Source of the DNA: Sindora glabra
Lineage: Eukaryota > Streptophyta > Magnoliopsida > Fabales > Fabaceae
Direction: 5' to 3'
NCBI GenBank assembly: GCA_020226215.1
Contig: CM035236.1
Coordinates: 46,003,057 to 46,067,056, forward strand
DNA length: 64,000 nucleotides
Shown: positions 26,271-38,691 of the stretch, one piece after another
Numbering within the stretch: the stretch's first letter is position 1
Layout of the letters: every line of letters starts with the position of its first letter
The notes under the pieces: model-generated
Told to the model about the DNA's origin: nothing
Seen by the model: only the letters and a program-made list of their open reading frames with translations
Database searches by the model: none
Program-made: the position numbers and the translations under genes

Positions 26271-26340
26271 TTACACAATGCTATGGCCTTTAAATGTTTT
26301 AGCCGTTACACAATGCTATGGCCTTTAAATGTTTTAGTCG
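26271..26340. repeat. 35-bp tandem duplication
   Basis: Two adjacent 35-bp copies (26271-26305 and 26306-26340) beginning TTACACAATGCTATGG that differ only near the end (GCCG versus GTCG). Recent slippage or unequal exchange. Confidence 0.95.
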
Positions 26341-27089
26341 TTAAAACGTACATGGTGGTTTCTTATTTAATCAATGATTCTAAAATTTAAAGCTTTAAGG
26401 TCATTGACTATAACAAGTTTATGTGAGAATTAATATCATTATTTTGTCGCCCATTGGATTCCTTTCACCATTGATTAATGCTTTATAAACACAATTTTCA
26501 CATTGTATCTATTCAAACATTTTTTCCTATTTATCTTACACTCTTTTACATATGTGCCTATACACACACATATATATGTTTAGATTACAACCATTGACTT
26601 ACTATAAGATATACCAATAAATTTTTAAATGAATTTTTGTTGGCAGTTTCAATATATGAGGAGAACTTCTCATTCTTATTATTTTATTTTTTTAAAAAAA
26701 ATACCAATAAAAGTCATCAATATACAAGTTAACAAGCACCCTTTAATTTGGAAGAAGAATTGGTTTTCATATTTATAAAGCTATATTGGTGTACTATGGA
26801 TAAAACTTAAGTAAATTTCTTCATATGTTTATCATAAAATTGTCTATTTATATTATGATACATGTATCTATTTAAAGAAAACAAACAACTTAACCTAAAA
26901 TTTACCATTTATTAATCTTAAAACTAAAGCCCAATTAAACAATTAAACAATCTATAAAGGCATTATATGTTTTTTGCAATTAAACCTAATTTATATAGTA
27001 GTTTCTTCTTCAATCAACATTTATGAAAAATAAAGCCTTAAGGTTTGTTGACTTATGACAAACTATAATAGGCACATGTATACTATATT

Positions 27090-27130
27090 AACTACTACTA
27101 CTACTACTACTACACACACACATATATATA
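27090..27130. repeat. (ACT)n(AC)n(AT)n compound microsatellite
   Basis: About seven ACT units followed by five AC units and a short AT run. Confidence 0.9.
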
Positions 27131-27791
27131 TTAACAATAATGGTATCTATCTTTTTTTATAAATTAATAACATTTATCTTTTAACCACCCATTTGTTTAT
27201 AAGTTATGGTTTTAAAAGGCCATAACATAAACAAATTATTAATGAAGAAAAATGCAAAATTTAATATCTATTAATTGCAAATTTTATATAATTAAAGGGT
27301 TCAATTTGCAAGTATCCAAAATTAGTGAAATTAAAATACAATCACTCAAAAGTTGAAGGGAGTATTTTGTATTTTTCTCTTATTATTAAGGCATTAGGCC
27401 ATTGGAGGCTTTTTCAAACTTTATTTTTTTTAATAATAATTAATATTAATTTTATGAAAAAGTCACTGATGTATACAAACTTTTCCTCTCTTTGTACATG
27501 CAAACTATTTTTGAAGTATTAAGAGTTAAAATTAAGTGTGGCAAATTTAAATTAAAGTGTGTTATGTTTAATTAAATAACATGTATAAAGTAGAAATACA
27601 TATGTTCAATAAGAGTTTTATACTCAGATTAATAAATGAAATATTTTATCTTTCTTCTACTTTTAATTTTTTATGCACTTTTAAAAATAATTAAAAAAAG
27701 TAATGATTCAATAATGTTTAAATAGAGACAAGATTGCAATGATGCTTGTAAAAAGTATTAAAAAATGTAAATAGATAAATTATTATTCAAA

Positions 27792-28806
27792 TTAAAATTT
27801 CATTTTAGTCCTTCAAAAATGAATTCAGTATTAATTTGGTCTTTATTTAATTATGCCACTTAATATAATCTATTATATATTTAATTTATTTTAATGTTAT
27901 ATCTCATAAATTTAAAATCATCCATTCAACAAAGGCTAAATACTCATTTTGGTTCTTTAAAGATAGAGTTAGTATCAATTTGGTCCCTATTTAATTAGGC
28001 CACTCAATTTAATCCCTCATAAATCTAATTTAATTTAATGTAATCCTTTCACCAAATTCAAACTCAAATTTTATCTAATTTTTTCTATCAAATTTAATAA
28101 CATGTTTTTCTTTTTTGACAAAATTGTACCTATAGAATAGGTTATGTCGAGATAGTAATGCCATTTTTCTAATGGTTTTTGCTTCTCAACATTCTTGTAT
28201 GACTACTTCAATTAAAGAGATTAGATATTATGATTAATAAGTGATATTGCTTATCTCTTATATATTTAAAGTACAAAGGTGATTCTTAACACTATTTCAA
28301 AAATTAATTTACCTTGTTTCATACCAAAAGGTAGCTTTAATAAAGAAATTTTCTCAAGTTAGAAAGGTTCCTAGCCTTATGTAGGATTAATGTAAAAATG
28401 ACAATAAATAAGAGTTAAAACTTCAATTTTTTATTATTTTCACTATGTAATTAAGAAGAAACAAATAAATTTCATAGTGGATTACATACCACCACATCAA
28501 CCAAACAACCTAGAAACACCATTAATAAAGTTAATATAATTTATTATAATGTAATCCACCATGGAACTTGAAACACTTCCAACAAATTCTATTAACTTTA
28601 GTAATAGTGTTCCAACTTGAGTCTTGAAACACATTGTTAGGACTAATAAAGAAAAAATGAGATAAAATTTGAATTTGAATTTAGTAGAGGGATGATATTA
28701 AACCAAATTAAATTTATGAAGGACTAAATTGAGTGGTACAATTTAATAGGGACTAAATTGATACTAAATTCATTTTTTAAGGCTCAAAATAAGTATTTAA
28801 TCTTGT
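27792..28806. mobile_element. non-autonomous long-TIR element (MULE-like), nested or duplicated left end
   Basis: A left arm at about 27930-28080 (GGCTAAATACTCATTTTGG, ATCAATTTGGTCCCTATTTA, CCACTCAATTTAATCC) is the inverted complement of a right arm at about 28660-28806 over roughly 145 bp. A second left-type arm at about 27792-27880 matches the right arm equally well (AAAAATGAATTCAGTATTAA against AAAAATGAATTTAGTATCAA). So there are either two nested elements or a duplicated terminus. No coding sequence is inside. Long TIRs suggest Mutator-like origin, but no clear target duplication was found. Confidence 0.65.
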
Positions 28807-29280
28807 TTTCCATGAATTAACCCAACTTATCTTTACTTATCAAAAATTGAAATAAAAGGATGTGGATTAATTATCAATAAAGTGAACATGAATGGATATA
28901 TAAAATATTAGTGAAGAAAGAAAAAGGAATTTTAATACGTCAACAAATCATGCTTAAAATTATACAAACAAGGCATGTTTGATAAACATGCCAATATAAT
29001 GGTTTAGTTTAAGTGTTCCTTATACAACTGGAATTTATATGAAGAAATTTGTATAAAATAAGGGTGGCTAATTCAAATTAAATTATGATTATCTAGTTAA
29101 ATAATATGTAAAAGTAAAAAATATATCTAACATGATTTAGTAATTCATAATTTTTAAAATTAATAATGATCTAGCTTATATTTATCACAAATCTAAAATG
29201 AATATATATAGATGGATAAGAAAGATAAGTATGAATTGGTACACGGATCAGTGATAATATATATATATATATATATATAA
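28807..29280. other. AT-rich DNA upstream of the neprosin gene
   Basis: No gene recognised. An (AT)n tract of about 22 bp lies at 29257-29279. Confidence 0.4.
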
Positions 29281-29434
29281 GCTAATAAGTCAACAAGCCT
29301 GGCATGACAAATTCTTTCTCTTTCCCTATTGTAGTTTCTAATGCAACTAAAGAAAGGAGTTAATAAGTCAACAAGTTAGGCATTTCAAATTCTTTCTCTT
29401 TTATATAACAGTTTCTAATGTAACTAAAGAAAAG
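29281..29434. repeat. about 77-bp tandem duplication upstream of the neprosin gene
   Basis: Two diverged adjacent copies (about 29281-29357 and 29358-29434) share TAATAAGTCAACAAG, CAAATTCTTTCTCTTT, CAGTTTCTAATG and AACTAAAGAAA. They sit 160-310 bp upstream of the start codon, so they may be part of the promoter. Confidence 0.8.
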
Positions 29435-29546
29435 CAAATAAACTAATGATTACTTTACATTTATAACTTTTTGGCAAAGACTTTAAATTTATATTATTAT
29501 AATAATATTAGCAAAAAAATTAAACTTAATGCTATTCTTCTATCAA

Positions 29547-29554
29547 TATAAAAG
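29547..29554 (+). promoter_or_regulatory. putative TATA box of the neprosin gene
   Basis: TATAAAAG lies 37 bp upstream of the cytosine before the ATG, which would give a transcription start about 10 bp before the start codon. Good match to the plant consensus, but such strings are common in AT-rich DNA. Confidence 0.4.
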
Positions 29555-29590
29555 CATGATTAGGCAATGTAGTTATTTAAAAATTTCATC

Positions 29591-32500
29591 ATGAGTTTTA
29601 AGGGTCTCATGGATCTGCATTTATTAGTATTACTATTACTATTGAGTTTAATTTCAACAACAGGGAGGACAAAGCATGCCAAAAATGACTCGAAAATGAA
29701 ATTTATTCAGGTGATTAGGGATATACACATACTTTTAAACTAGTGATTGTTTTTAAAAAATCTACAATATTCATATATATTTTATGTATGTAATGCCTTT
29801 ATGTGCAAAGTTAATTACAAGTTGATTTGAATATTCATTCATCAAAATGGATTAAAATTTTATTGTCTTAATTTCAGGTTGAAAATGATGTTGACGATTA
29901 TGATTGTGTGGATATATATAAGCAACCCACATTTTCTCATCCTTTACTTAAAAATCACAAAATTCAGGTGTATATATATAATATGTTATAGTTATAATTT
30001 GATAATTTATTATTGTAGAAGAAATATGAAAATATAGGATAATTTTTAAAAATGAATTTTTTTAGACTTTTGATTTTATGCATCATTTAAAGTTTAAAAT
30101 CAATTATGCTTGCTAAATATGTTAGGAATATAATGGTCCATTCTTAGGACAATAAAAAAAATAGAACATGTTATAACTTAAAATTTAATAACTTTTTTAA
30201 CAAAAATATCATATTTATGGATCATGTCTCTCTTCATATATTGAAATATATACATGTATTCTTAGAGTCTTATAGATGATGAAATATTAATAACCTAAAA
30301 CTTACATACATTTAAATATTGTAGATGAATCCAAGTTTCTCAAAGAACCTAAGAAAAAATGAAGTTAATTCATTCAATATGGTTGAAATTGGTTCGAAAG
30401 GTGAAGGTTGTCCATTCGGGAAGGTCCCTATCCAAAGGAAAAAATCTAATGCTAGTTTCCATCAATTTTCAAAAACATATCCTGGGCAACATGTAAGTTA
30501 TTATTTTTTATTTTTCATACCTATTAAATTTATTATGTGTTTTTATTGTCAAATTGTTTGTTAGATAGACACAAAGATAAAAAATCAAACTCTAAATATA
30601 ATGAAAAATATAAAGCTTTTAAGAGAAAATAAACATGGACAAAAGTTATAGCTAAGGGATGTAAATCCCATACCTATTTTTATTTAAAAACAACTTATCC
30701 TTTCCTTCTTTCATATTTATGTGGATAAACTTTTAAATATTCATTTGTATCAAATCTTTAAATTTGTATACTATTTTTATTTTCTTATTTTTATTAAATG
30801 ATATATATTTACATATATCCTATTATTATTTTAAATAAACATTAAAGTTTACATATATTAATAAAAAGAGTTATCTTGTACTATTAATACAAGAAATAAT
30901 AATATAAATTTTTAGTTCAAATTTACCTTTTAAAACCCTTTGTATTTAAAATATAATGATTGCATATATAATTTTTTATTTTTATAACTTTATTTTTTCT
31001 TGTTGTATTTACTCATGCATATATAATTATAATATAACATAGATACGGGGAGGGTGGAGTAGAATTGTATCCAATAAAATTTTAATAAAATTCCCTTACT
31101 TGTATATGTAGTCATTTTTTAAGATCCATATTTATATTCAAATGGGTAATAATTACAAATACACATTAACTATGGGTTTAATTGACATCCTTAACTTCAG
31201 TCAATTTATGGGTGAGCTTTCTTTAAAAATAAATTACTAGCAATTAGGGTTAAGTCTTTAATATGTTTGGAATATGATTGAAAGTAAGAATTTTAAGTAA
31301 ATTATAATTAAAGTTTAACTTAATTGCATTTGGAGAATTAAAATATGTAAGAAACTAGAAACATTTTTACATGAAACTAAGATTTCTTTTTATACAAGCA
31401 GTTTGCTACACTTCAATATCCCGGGATGGGTGATATATATCATGGAGCAAGAGCAACAATTAGTGCATACAATCCACATGCGGTAGATCCTCAAATAAGT
31501 GCAACTTATATTTGGGTTCAACATGAAAGCTTATCAAACCTCAACAATATACAAGCAGGATGGGCTGTATGTGATGCTCATTTTTCAGATTTAAATAATA
31601 TATATATTTTCTATGTGTTATGTTTCTTCTTTAATCTTTTGTTACATAATTTTTTTCTATATATATTTTTCACTTATTTTGTTGTGTTCACTATTAGATT
31701 TATCACTTAGAATAATACATTTTAATATTAGTGTTAATTATATGATGTAAATTTAAATTTTCATTTTCATTTAGTTGAAATTAATATTTCATTCATCTTA
31801 TTATATTGAATAAGCAAAATTTTTTAAAAGGTGAAATAGGGACACAATTTTGTAAATTGTCATTGCTTTTATCACTAAGAATTACCCATAACATCTTCAA
31901 TGGGCTTTAGATAAATGAATTGAGATGTAGAAATAAATGAAAACTATTTCCTTTGAAAAAAATGAAAGATTAAACCCTAAGTTTCATTACTTTTCTCAAA
32001 TAAATTATAAATATCTTTCTTATTTGCCTTTAGAATAACTTAATTATTATTGATCATTAATCTTATAGGTGCATCCAAGATTATATGGTGACAATGCCAC
32101 ACATTTTACAGCATATTGGACTGTAAGATTTTTTTTTCAATTATTGATTTATGAATCTTACATTCAACATAGATGCATGCCTCAATAAAAATCTAGTAAA
32201 TATTGTGAAAACATTTACACATTATTATTGATTTTATAGAAAGACAACTATCATAGAACTGGTTGCTACAATGTGCAATGTCCTGGTTTTGTACAAATTC
32301 GCTCTGACTTTTACCTTGGAAAAAGACTCACTACTTCTACTTATGGTGGCCCCATATATGACATCGATGTAGCGATAAAGCAGGTACATGATGCAATATA
32401 TATTATAATTAGTACTTACTAGTGACTTGATATATATAATTTATCACAAAGCAAAATTTTAAATGCATATAAAGCACTCATTTGCAACTACTTAATTTTA

Positions 32501-33082
32501 AATAATTCAAATTAACTTTATAAAAACACAATATTGCATATCAACAAATAGGTAATTGAATTTAATCTTAATTTAATTATATCAAACATATTATAAATGA
32601 TATTGTATTATGAGAAAATGAATTAACAACTTTTTAATAACCAAAATTAAAATAACATCCAAGATATTATACTAACATTTATATGTCAATATTTTTTATT
32701 TTACATGTAGGACCAAGCTAGTGGTAATTGGTGGTTGTTAATATGGAATGTGCAAGTGGGATATTGGCCAAAAGAGATTTTCTCAGACTTGCAAGTGGGA
32801 GCCACAAATCTTCAATATGGTGGTTGGGTGTTTATTTCTCCAAATGGAAATAGTCCTCCAATGGGAAGTGGTCATTTACCCACTAATCAAATGAATAAAA
32901 CATCCTATTTTAAGAAGATTAAATTTGTGGATGCAGTGTATCGAGAGGTTGAATTGCTTGATCATAAAACACATATATACTTTGATACAAAATGTTATTA
33001 CATAATTTATTGGCCTTATGGAGGCTCTAATTTAGGAAAAGGTATATCTTATGGTGGGCCAGGTGGGCAATGTGGTACTTAA
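29591..33082 (+). CDS. neprosin-domain protein, seven exons, likely catalytically inactive
   Basis: Exons 29591-29710, 29878-29967, 30325-30492, 31402-31566, 32069-32122, 32240-32383 and 32711-33082 are joined by GT-AG introns, all in phase 0, giving 370 residues with no stop. Residues 1-25 form a Leu-rich signal peptide. Exon 2 holds the neprosin activation peptide (DCVDIYKQPTFSHPLLKNHK). Exon 3 has CPFGKVPIQRKK. Exons 4-7 hold the neprosin (peptidase G3, formerly DUF239) domain: GDIYHGARATI, LYGDN, TGCYNVQCPGFVQ, GNWWLLIWNVQVGYWP, MGSGHLP, SYFKKIKFVD and a final YGGPGGQC. Neprosins are secreted glutamic endopeptidases. Here the two positions expected to be catalytic Glu are Gln177 (in NNIQAGW, usually IEAGW) and Trp286 (in YGGW, usually GGE). 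Their spacing of 109 equals that of Glu188 and Glu297 in Nepenthes neprosin as I remember it. The fold seems kept but proteolysis is doubtful. Confidence 0.9.
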
Positions 33083-33099
33083 TATAAATTATTTTGTCA

Positions 33100-33105
33100 A
33101 ATAAA
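33100..33105 (+). terminator. putative polyadenylation signal of the neprosin gene
   Basis: AATAAA occurs 18 bp after the stop codon. A second AATAAA lies near 33287. Plant signals are loose, so either or neither may be used. Confidence 0.3.
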
Positions 33106-35500
33106 AAAATTATTCTATTAAGTTGAATTTAACTTAACTTTGGATGTTCACTTCTGTTGTTGGAAAATTACAACATTGCAATACTTTCTTAATTTTGAGA
33201 TGTGGCATCACATCTCTTTCCCTTTGTGGTTGCACATTTCATAGATATTGTAACAATCTATAAAAAAATCATTTGATCAAAAAGTAATAAAATCAAAACA
33301 TATAGCATACATAGATTTATTTGATAGGGCAGCAACTAAATCACTAGATTTTAATCAAGCCAAATACTTAAGTATGTCTTTCCAAATATTTAAAAGTCTA
33401 CATTATTTAAAAGTACTTATTACTTTACCAATTGCATGATAAGAAATGGAGTGAGTACAATCCTTTAAGGATGAACCTTCACAATCCTATATGATAAGAA
33501 AGCATTCCTCCTCCCTTGTCGATAAACCTTTATACCTCTACATTAATAATGACATTCAAATTGTGTAACATTAGAAACATTAGAACAAATAGAATGCTGT
33601 GGTTGATAGTTATATCTTGTAAATTAAATCTTGCACGCGGTATAAAAATATACTAAACTTTACAGAAACATTGTAAATACATGTAAAGCTTATAGGTAGC
33701 ACATATTACAATGATAGTAGCACATGTTGCAAGTAATATGTAACAAGATGCATAACACCACCATTTGGACTTGCATGAAAGAATGACAAAGTTGTGAACA
33801 TTAAGGAAAAAATGCATGCTTAATAATAAAAATCATTAACCAAAATGCATATAGCTCCCTCTTGCATTTACTAAAGCTCGAGCTTAATTTTGGAAAAGCA
33901 TAATAGTTATTGGCTCACCATAGGTGTAGTATTTTCACCTTTACTACCAATATTGCTTTCCTCCCTTAACATAAATACATCATCCTTGGACATCTTATGC
34001 AACTTAGCACCTCTTTTGTTCATAGCCTCACCAAAGACATTGTTAATGTTTCCTATTCCCTTGCCCTCACCCTTGTCTATAGCTTTTCTAGTGATGATTG
34101 TACTTTACAAGCACACCATATGCTTTTGTAACAAGCTATGCTTCTTCTTCCATAGGTTTACTGCAAGATGAATATCCAATGGCTTCGCTGATAATATCAT
34201 CCACCTTCCTACTATTGTGGTCCTCCCTAACCTTGTTACTAGCACCATAAAGATAGATAATTTCACTATTTTTCTCAATGCCTATAGTTGATGGAATTTC
34301 TCCACCCCATAGTTCAAAGTAATGAAGTTTATATCATGTAATATAATATATTTGTTAGACAAAATAATGGTGACATGTTGTGAGTTAACCTCAGTTATGA
34401 CTAATGTGAAATTCAATTACTTGATTTCCATCATTTTAACATAAATTTCTTAATGAAATATTAAAATACACATGGATTATTAAAGAAAAAGATCATACAT
34501 CAAGAGGACATAAATATGATTTTATTTATCAAATATAATACAATTACAAAAAGAATTAAGTATACTTATAATTTATTTAGACTTGAGGAACTTGCTTGAC
34601 TAAATCTAATAGGAATAATTTTTTTTCCTTTCCTTCTACCCTTGACTCTATATAGAATAAGGCTTGAAAATATATTTACAACAAGATATTCACTTATTAC
34701 CTATTGCCATGGTGAATAAGCTCTTGAGAATTTAATTTTAAGGTGATGATGGAGGCAATTTAATCTAAAAACATATACAAATAAAATATGAAAAAATAAG
34801 TTCATGACTTAATGATGAATATTTAAGTAACAAAAAAGTTTAAAATCAATTATAAGCTTATTGATGGAATTTATCCTTCTTTGCACTTAAATACCTAACT
34901 TAGTTATCCGTAAGAGATGATACCTATCTTGGCCTACTTGAGCCTATCTAATCATAACACATATAATTTAGTCAAGATGATACCTACATTAGTCTATCTG
35001 TAAGAGACTAACTCGTAGGTTGCATATTAGCCTTCTAGAGTTTGATTTTTTCATTTTTCAGCATGACATTTTAATAGAAAATGGAAAAGATTAAATACAT
35101 AGATCCATGCATGTGGGAAAAATGAAAATGAAAGGAAAATCTCCCTATGAGCTAAATTGCAGATCAAAACCCCACCATGAAGAATGGAGACAAAAGCAAA
35201 TGGAATGATTTGAAAGAGCCAACTTGTGGGAAGATATGGTTTCATGCAATTCAAAATCAACTTTGAACTAGATCTAATTTGACATGGTAGGAAGGTGATC
35301 TCGATAAGTTTCCTAGCTAATTTTATCCTTTAGGTATTGTTTTTGTTCTTAGCATAGAAATGGAGCCATGAATGTCTCGTGACCCATGTGTGTAAAAGCT
35401 GTATAGAAATATGAATGGCTTTTAGGGAATGGAAGCTTGAATTAAGAACTTCGGATGACAATAATGTTGCTTTATGGTCATACTATAATCTTCATGTGTA
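33106..35500. other. intergenic, with possible minus-strand coding relic near 33.9-34.2 kb
   Basis: The minus strand at about 34170 down to 33890 reads KAIDKGEGKGIGNINNVFGE then AMNKRGAKLHKMSKDDVFML, a charged, protein-like stretch of about 90 codons with few stops. I do not recognise it. At 34900-35020 an imperfect direct repeat (GATACCTA and CTATCTGTAAGAGA strings) is visible. Nothing else was found. Confidence 0.3.
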
Positions 35501-35559
35501 GACCAAATTATAGCTAAGGAAGCAAAATATCTTGCATTGGAGCTGAAAGAATCTGTAAT

Positions 35560-37905
35560 GTATGATTTTTTGATAGTGTATAATTTCAAGATTGTGAACA
35601 TTTGTTTTAAGAAGTGGGAGGAGCATTTAATCATGTACAAGAGTAGAACTTCAAGGTCATAAATTGATTTCTTTTTCGTAAGGAGCTCAAATAGAAGAAT
35701 CTATAAGGATTGTAAAGTAATTCCAAGGGAGAGCCTTACTACATAGCATAGGGTCTTAGTCCTCAATATCCATTTTAAAATTCATAACTAAAAAAGATAA
35801 TAAGTTATAAATCCAAGGATCAAGTGATGACAACTTAAGGATGAAAAATAGATAACTTTTAATAGAATATTATCAGAGGAAGGTAATTGGGAAGCATAAA
35901 AAAGTGCCAACCATATTTGAGATATGATGGCTAAAAGGGTTAAAATGGTTGTTAAGATAATTTTAGGGGAATCAAAAGGTTTTAGATTGAAAGATAAAGA
36001 TTCTTAGTGGTCGAATGAAAATGTGCAAGAAAAGGTCAAAACCAAAAGAGAATGTTTAAAAGCTTTACATGTGTGTGACAATGCCGAAAATTGGGAAAGG
36101 TACTAGATGATTAGGAAGGAGACTAAAAAGGTAGTGAGTGAGGCATGATCTAATGCTTTTAAAGAGTTTTATCAAGATCTAGGGACAAAGAATGGAGAAT
36201 GAAAAATTTATAAGCTTGTTAAAAATAAGGAAAGGAAATTAAGAGACTTGGATCCAGTAAGGTATATTAAGGATAAAGAAGGACAAGTCTTACTCATAGA
36301 TGAAGATATCAAAGAGAGATAGGAGAAGTACTTTTATAAGCTTTTTAATGACGAGCAAGGATTAACTAGGGATATGGAAGAATTAGAAACCTAAAAGGAC
36401 AAACAAAATTTGGTTTATTATTGTAGGATTCAAGTTGAAGAGGTAAAAAAAGCTTTAAAGAGGATGGATAATGGTAAAGTTATTGGTCCTGATGGTATTC
36501 CTACTAAAGTTTGGAAATGTTAAGGAGAGAAGTGTATCTTATGGCTCACTAAGTTATTTAATAAAATCTTAAGGTCTAAGAAAATGTTAAATGAGTGGAG
36601 GAGGAACATTTTGGTGCTTATATATAAGAACAAGGTAGATATCCAAAATTATACAAATTATCGAGAGATAAAACGTATAAGCCATACTATAAAATTATGG
36701 GAAAAAGTCATTGAGCATAGATTAAGAGATGAGACTAGGATTGCAGAGAACCAATTTGGATTTATGCCAAGAAGGTCTACAATAGAGGCTATTTATATTC
36801 CATGAGAGTTGATGGAAAGGTATCAGAGTAAAGAAAAAAAACTTAAATATAGTTTTCATTGACCTAGAAAAAGCTTATGATCAAGTACCAAGAGAAGTGT
36901 TATGGAGGGCTCTGAAAAAGAAAGGAGTTCATATCACATATATCTGGGCTATACAAGACATGTATGCTGGAGTAATTACAAGTGTAAGAACTCTTAAAGG
37001 AGAGATAAATAATTTTACTATAAGGATAGGTCTACATTAGGGTTCAACCTTGAGTCTTTATTTCTTTAATCTAGTTTTAGATGTTCTTGTCAGGAATATA
37101 CAAGAGATTATCCCTAAATGTATGCTATTTATGGATGATATAATTTTAATTAAGGAATCGTAGGAAGATGTTAACTATAAATTGAAGTTTTGGAGATAGG
37201 GATTAGAATCAAAGCATTTTTGCTTGAGTAGAAGTAAGATAAAGTACATGCATTACAATTTTAACAAGAAGTAAAATAGAATTAATTTGGAGATAAGAAT
37301 TAGAGAGCATGTCATATTACAAGTATCTAAATTACAAAATGATGAAGAAATTAATGGAGATATCACACACAGGATACAACTTCGATAGTTAAAATGGAGA
37401 AATTTGCATCAGGATTTATTTATGACCACAAAGTATCTACTAAGTTAAAAGGAAAGTTTTATTGGATTACTATACGACCAATTATGTTTTATAGTAGCGA
37501 ATGTTGGTTTTTGAAGGGACAACAAGAGCAAAAAATGGGGTAGTGAAAATAAGAATGTTAAGATGGATGTGTGGTCATACAAGAAAGGAAAAGATACGAA
37601 ATGAATGCATATGAGGGCATATTAGCATGACACCAATTGAGGAGAAGATGATAAAAAATTAGTTAAAGTGATTTGGTCATGTGTAAAGAAGGCCATTTGA
37701 CGCACTAATGAGAAGAGTCAATCACATGATTTTTAACCTTGTGAAAAGGTATAAAAGGAGGTTAAAAAGGACTTTGGAAGAAGTTATAAAAAGGAATCTT
37801 CTAATGAATAATATCACTGAAAATCTAGTTTTTGATAGAGTCCAATCACATTATGCAATCTATGTAATTGACCTCACTTAGTAGGATAAGGTGTTGTTAT
37901 TGTTG
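35560..37905 (+). mobile_element. RTE-clade LINE retrotransposon relic
   Basis: The + strand shows the order of an RTE LINE. The end of the endonuclease is at 35590-35780 (CFKKWEEHLIMYKSRTSRS, IDFFFVRSS, YKDCKVIPRESLTT). A linker follows at 36190-36390 (RDLDPVRYIKDKEGQVLL). The reverse transcriptase has GPDGIPTKVWK (about 36485), KVIEHRLRDET and NQFGFMPRRSTIEAIY (36700-36800), EKAYDQVPREV (about 36870) and the active-site box FMDD at 37128-37139 (family FADD). The C-terminal part includes RMLRWMCGHTRK-like sequence near 37560. It ends at 37886-37905 with a TTG-rich simple tail, typical of RTE 3' ends. Many stops and frameshifts make it inactive. The 5' limit is uncertain. Confidence 0.85.
36460..37350 (+). 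pseudogene. RTE reverse transcriptase domain, broken
   Basis: This is the polymerase part of the LINE relic, which in a live element copies the LINE RNA at a nicked target. Fingers and palm motifs are visible in order, and the two active-site aspartates survive in FMDD. The frame is broken by stops after VWKC (36520s), after STIEAIYIP (36803) and repeatedly beyond 37000. Confidence 0.8.
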
Positions 37906-38691
37906 TTAGAAGCTAAGAGAAAATGAGTAATGGAAGTCAAGAAAAGAGTAGCAAATGAGGTTGAGAAAAAAGTTGCAATGGAAGCTAAAGAAAATGGTAG
38001 TACTGACGCTTCACAAAGTATTACTTATGGAGAAATCAACTAGAAGCTGCATCAAGATCATCAAATGCTTAGTTTAGGGAATTTGGTACTCTTTTGCTTT
38101 TTCATTCTTATAGATCACTATGATATTGTTTTGTTGATGTTTCCCCAATGTCAAATTTGTATTTTGATTTTTTACTCCCTTTGATTTGTAAGAAACCCTT
38201 GCCTTGATGTTATTTGTGTTAGTTAACCTGTGCAAATGTTATGTGTTATCCCAAGACATCATCTAAATATATAGAACAAAGGAGGCTATAAAAATTGAAC
38301 TTTGTAGTGTTTGTGTCATTGTGTCACATAATTGATTATGATGTCTTAAGGCTTTTGTGATGTATAAAGAAACTTTTGACTACCTAAGCAGCTACAAGTG
38401 TTACCTACTTAACTTACCATATTTCACTAAGCCCATAATTTACAAATGTTTTGTTTGCCATTATGATGTATAGTGGGTTTATTATGGATTCATATAATGA
38501 CATTGATTCTTGTTTCATTGAACTTAAGAATCTCATAATTTGTCATTGAACTTAAGAATCTCAAAATTTATCTTTTTCAATGCTATACATTTGCAAGTTT
38601 TTATATGGTTTAAATTATTCATATTTCAAGTGATCTGGTCAATAGTATAACAACAAACCTGAAAATTATCTTCAATTCTAGCAATTCTAGC
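37906..38691. other. intergenic between LINE and formin relics
   Basis: About 37920-38050 is open on the + strand and Lys/Glu-rich (EVKKRVANEVEKKVAMEAKE then NGSTDASQSITYGEIN). It could be a formin-linked or independent coding fragment but is not recognised. The rest looks like non-coding T-rich sequence. Confidence 0.3.

Larger units (their letters stand above)
25801..27790. other. AT-rich intergenic DNA with small duplications
   Basis: No gene recognised. A sequence at about 26130-26190 (ACCAATAAAAGTCATTAA through TTTGGAAGAAAGGAGAATTG) recurs in diverged form at about 26700-26770, so one old segmental duplication of several hundred bases is likely. A frame at 27325-27522 shows no family resemblance. 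Confidence 0.35.

Noticed and set aside
31426..31710. 94-codon single-exon reading of the neprosin region
   Set aside because: It runs through a GT donor at 31567 into intron sequence (hydrophobic nonsense); the spliced model keeps family motifs across the junction.
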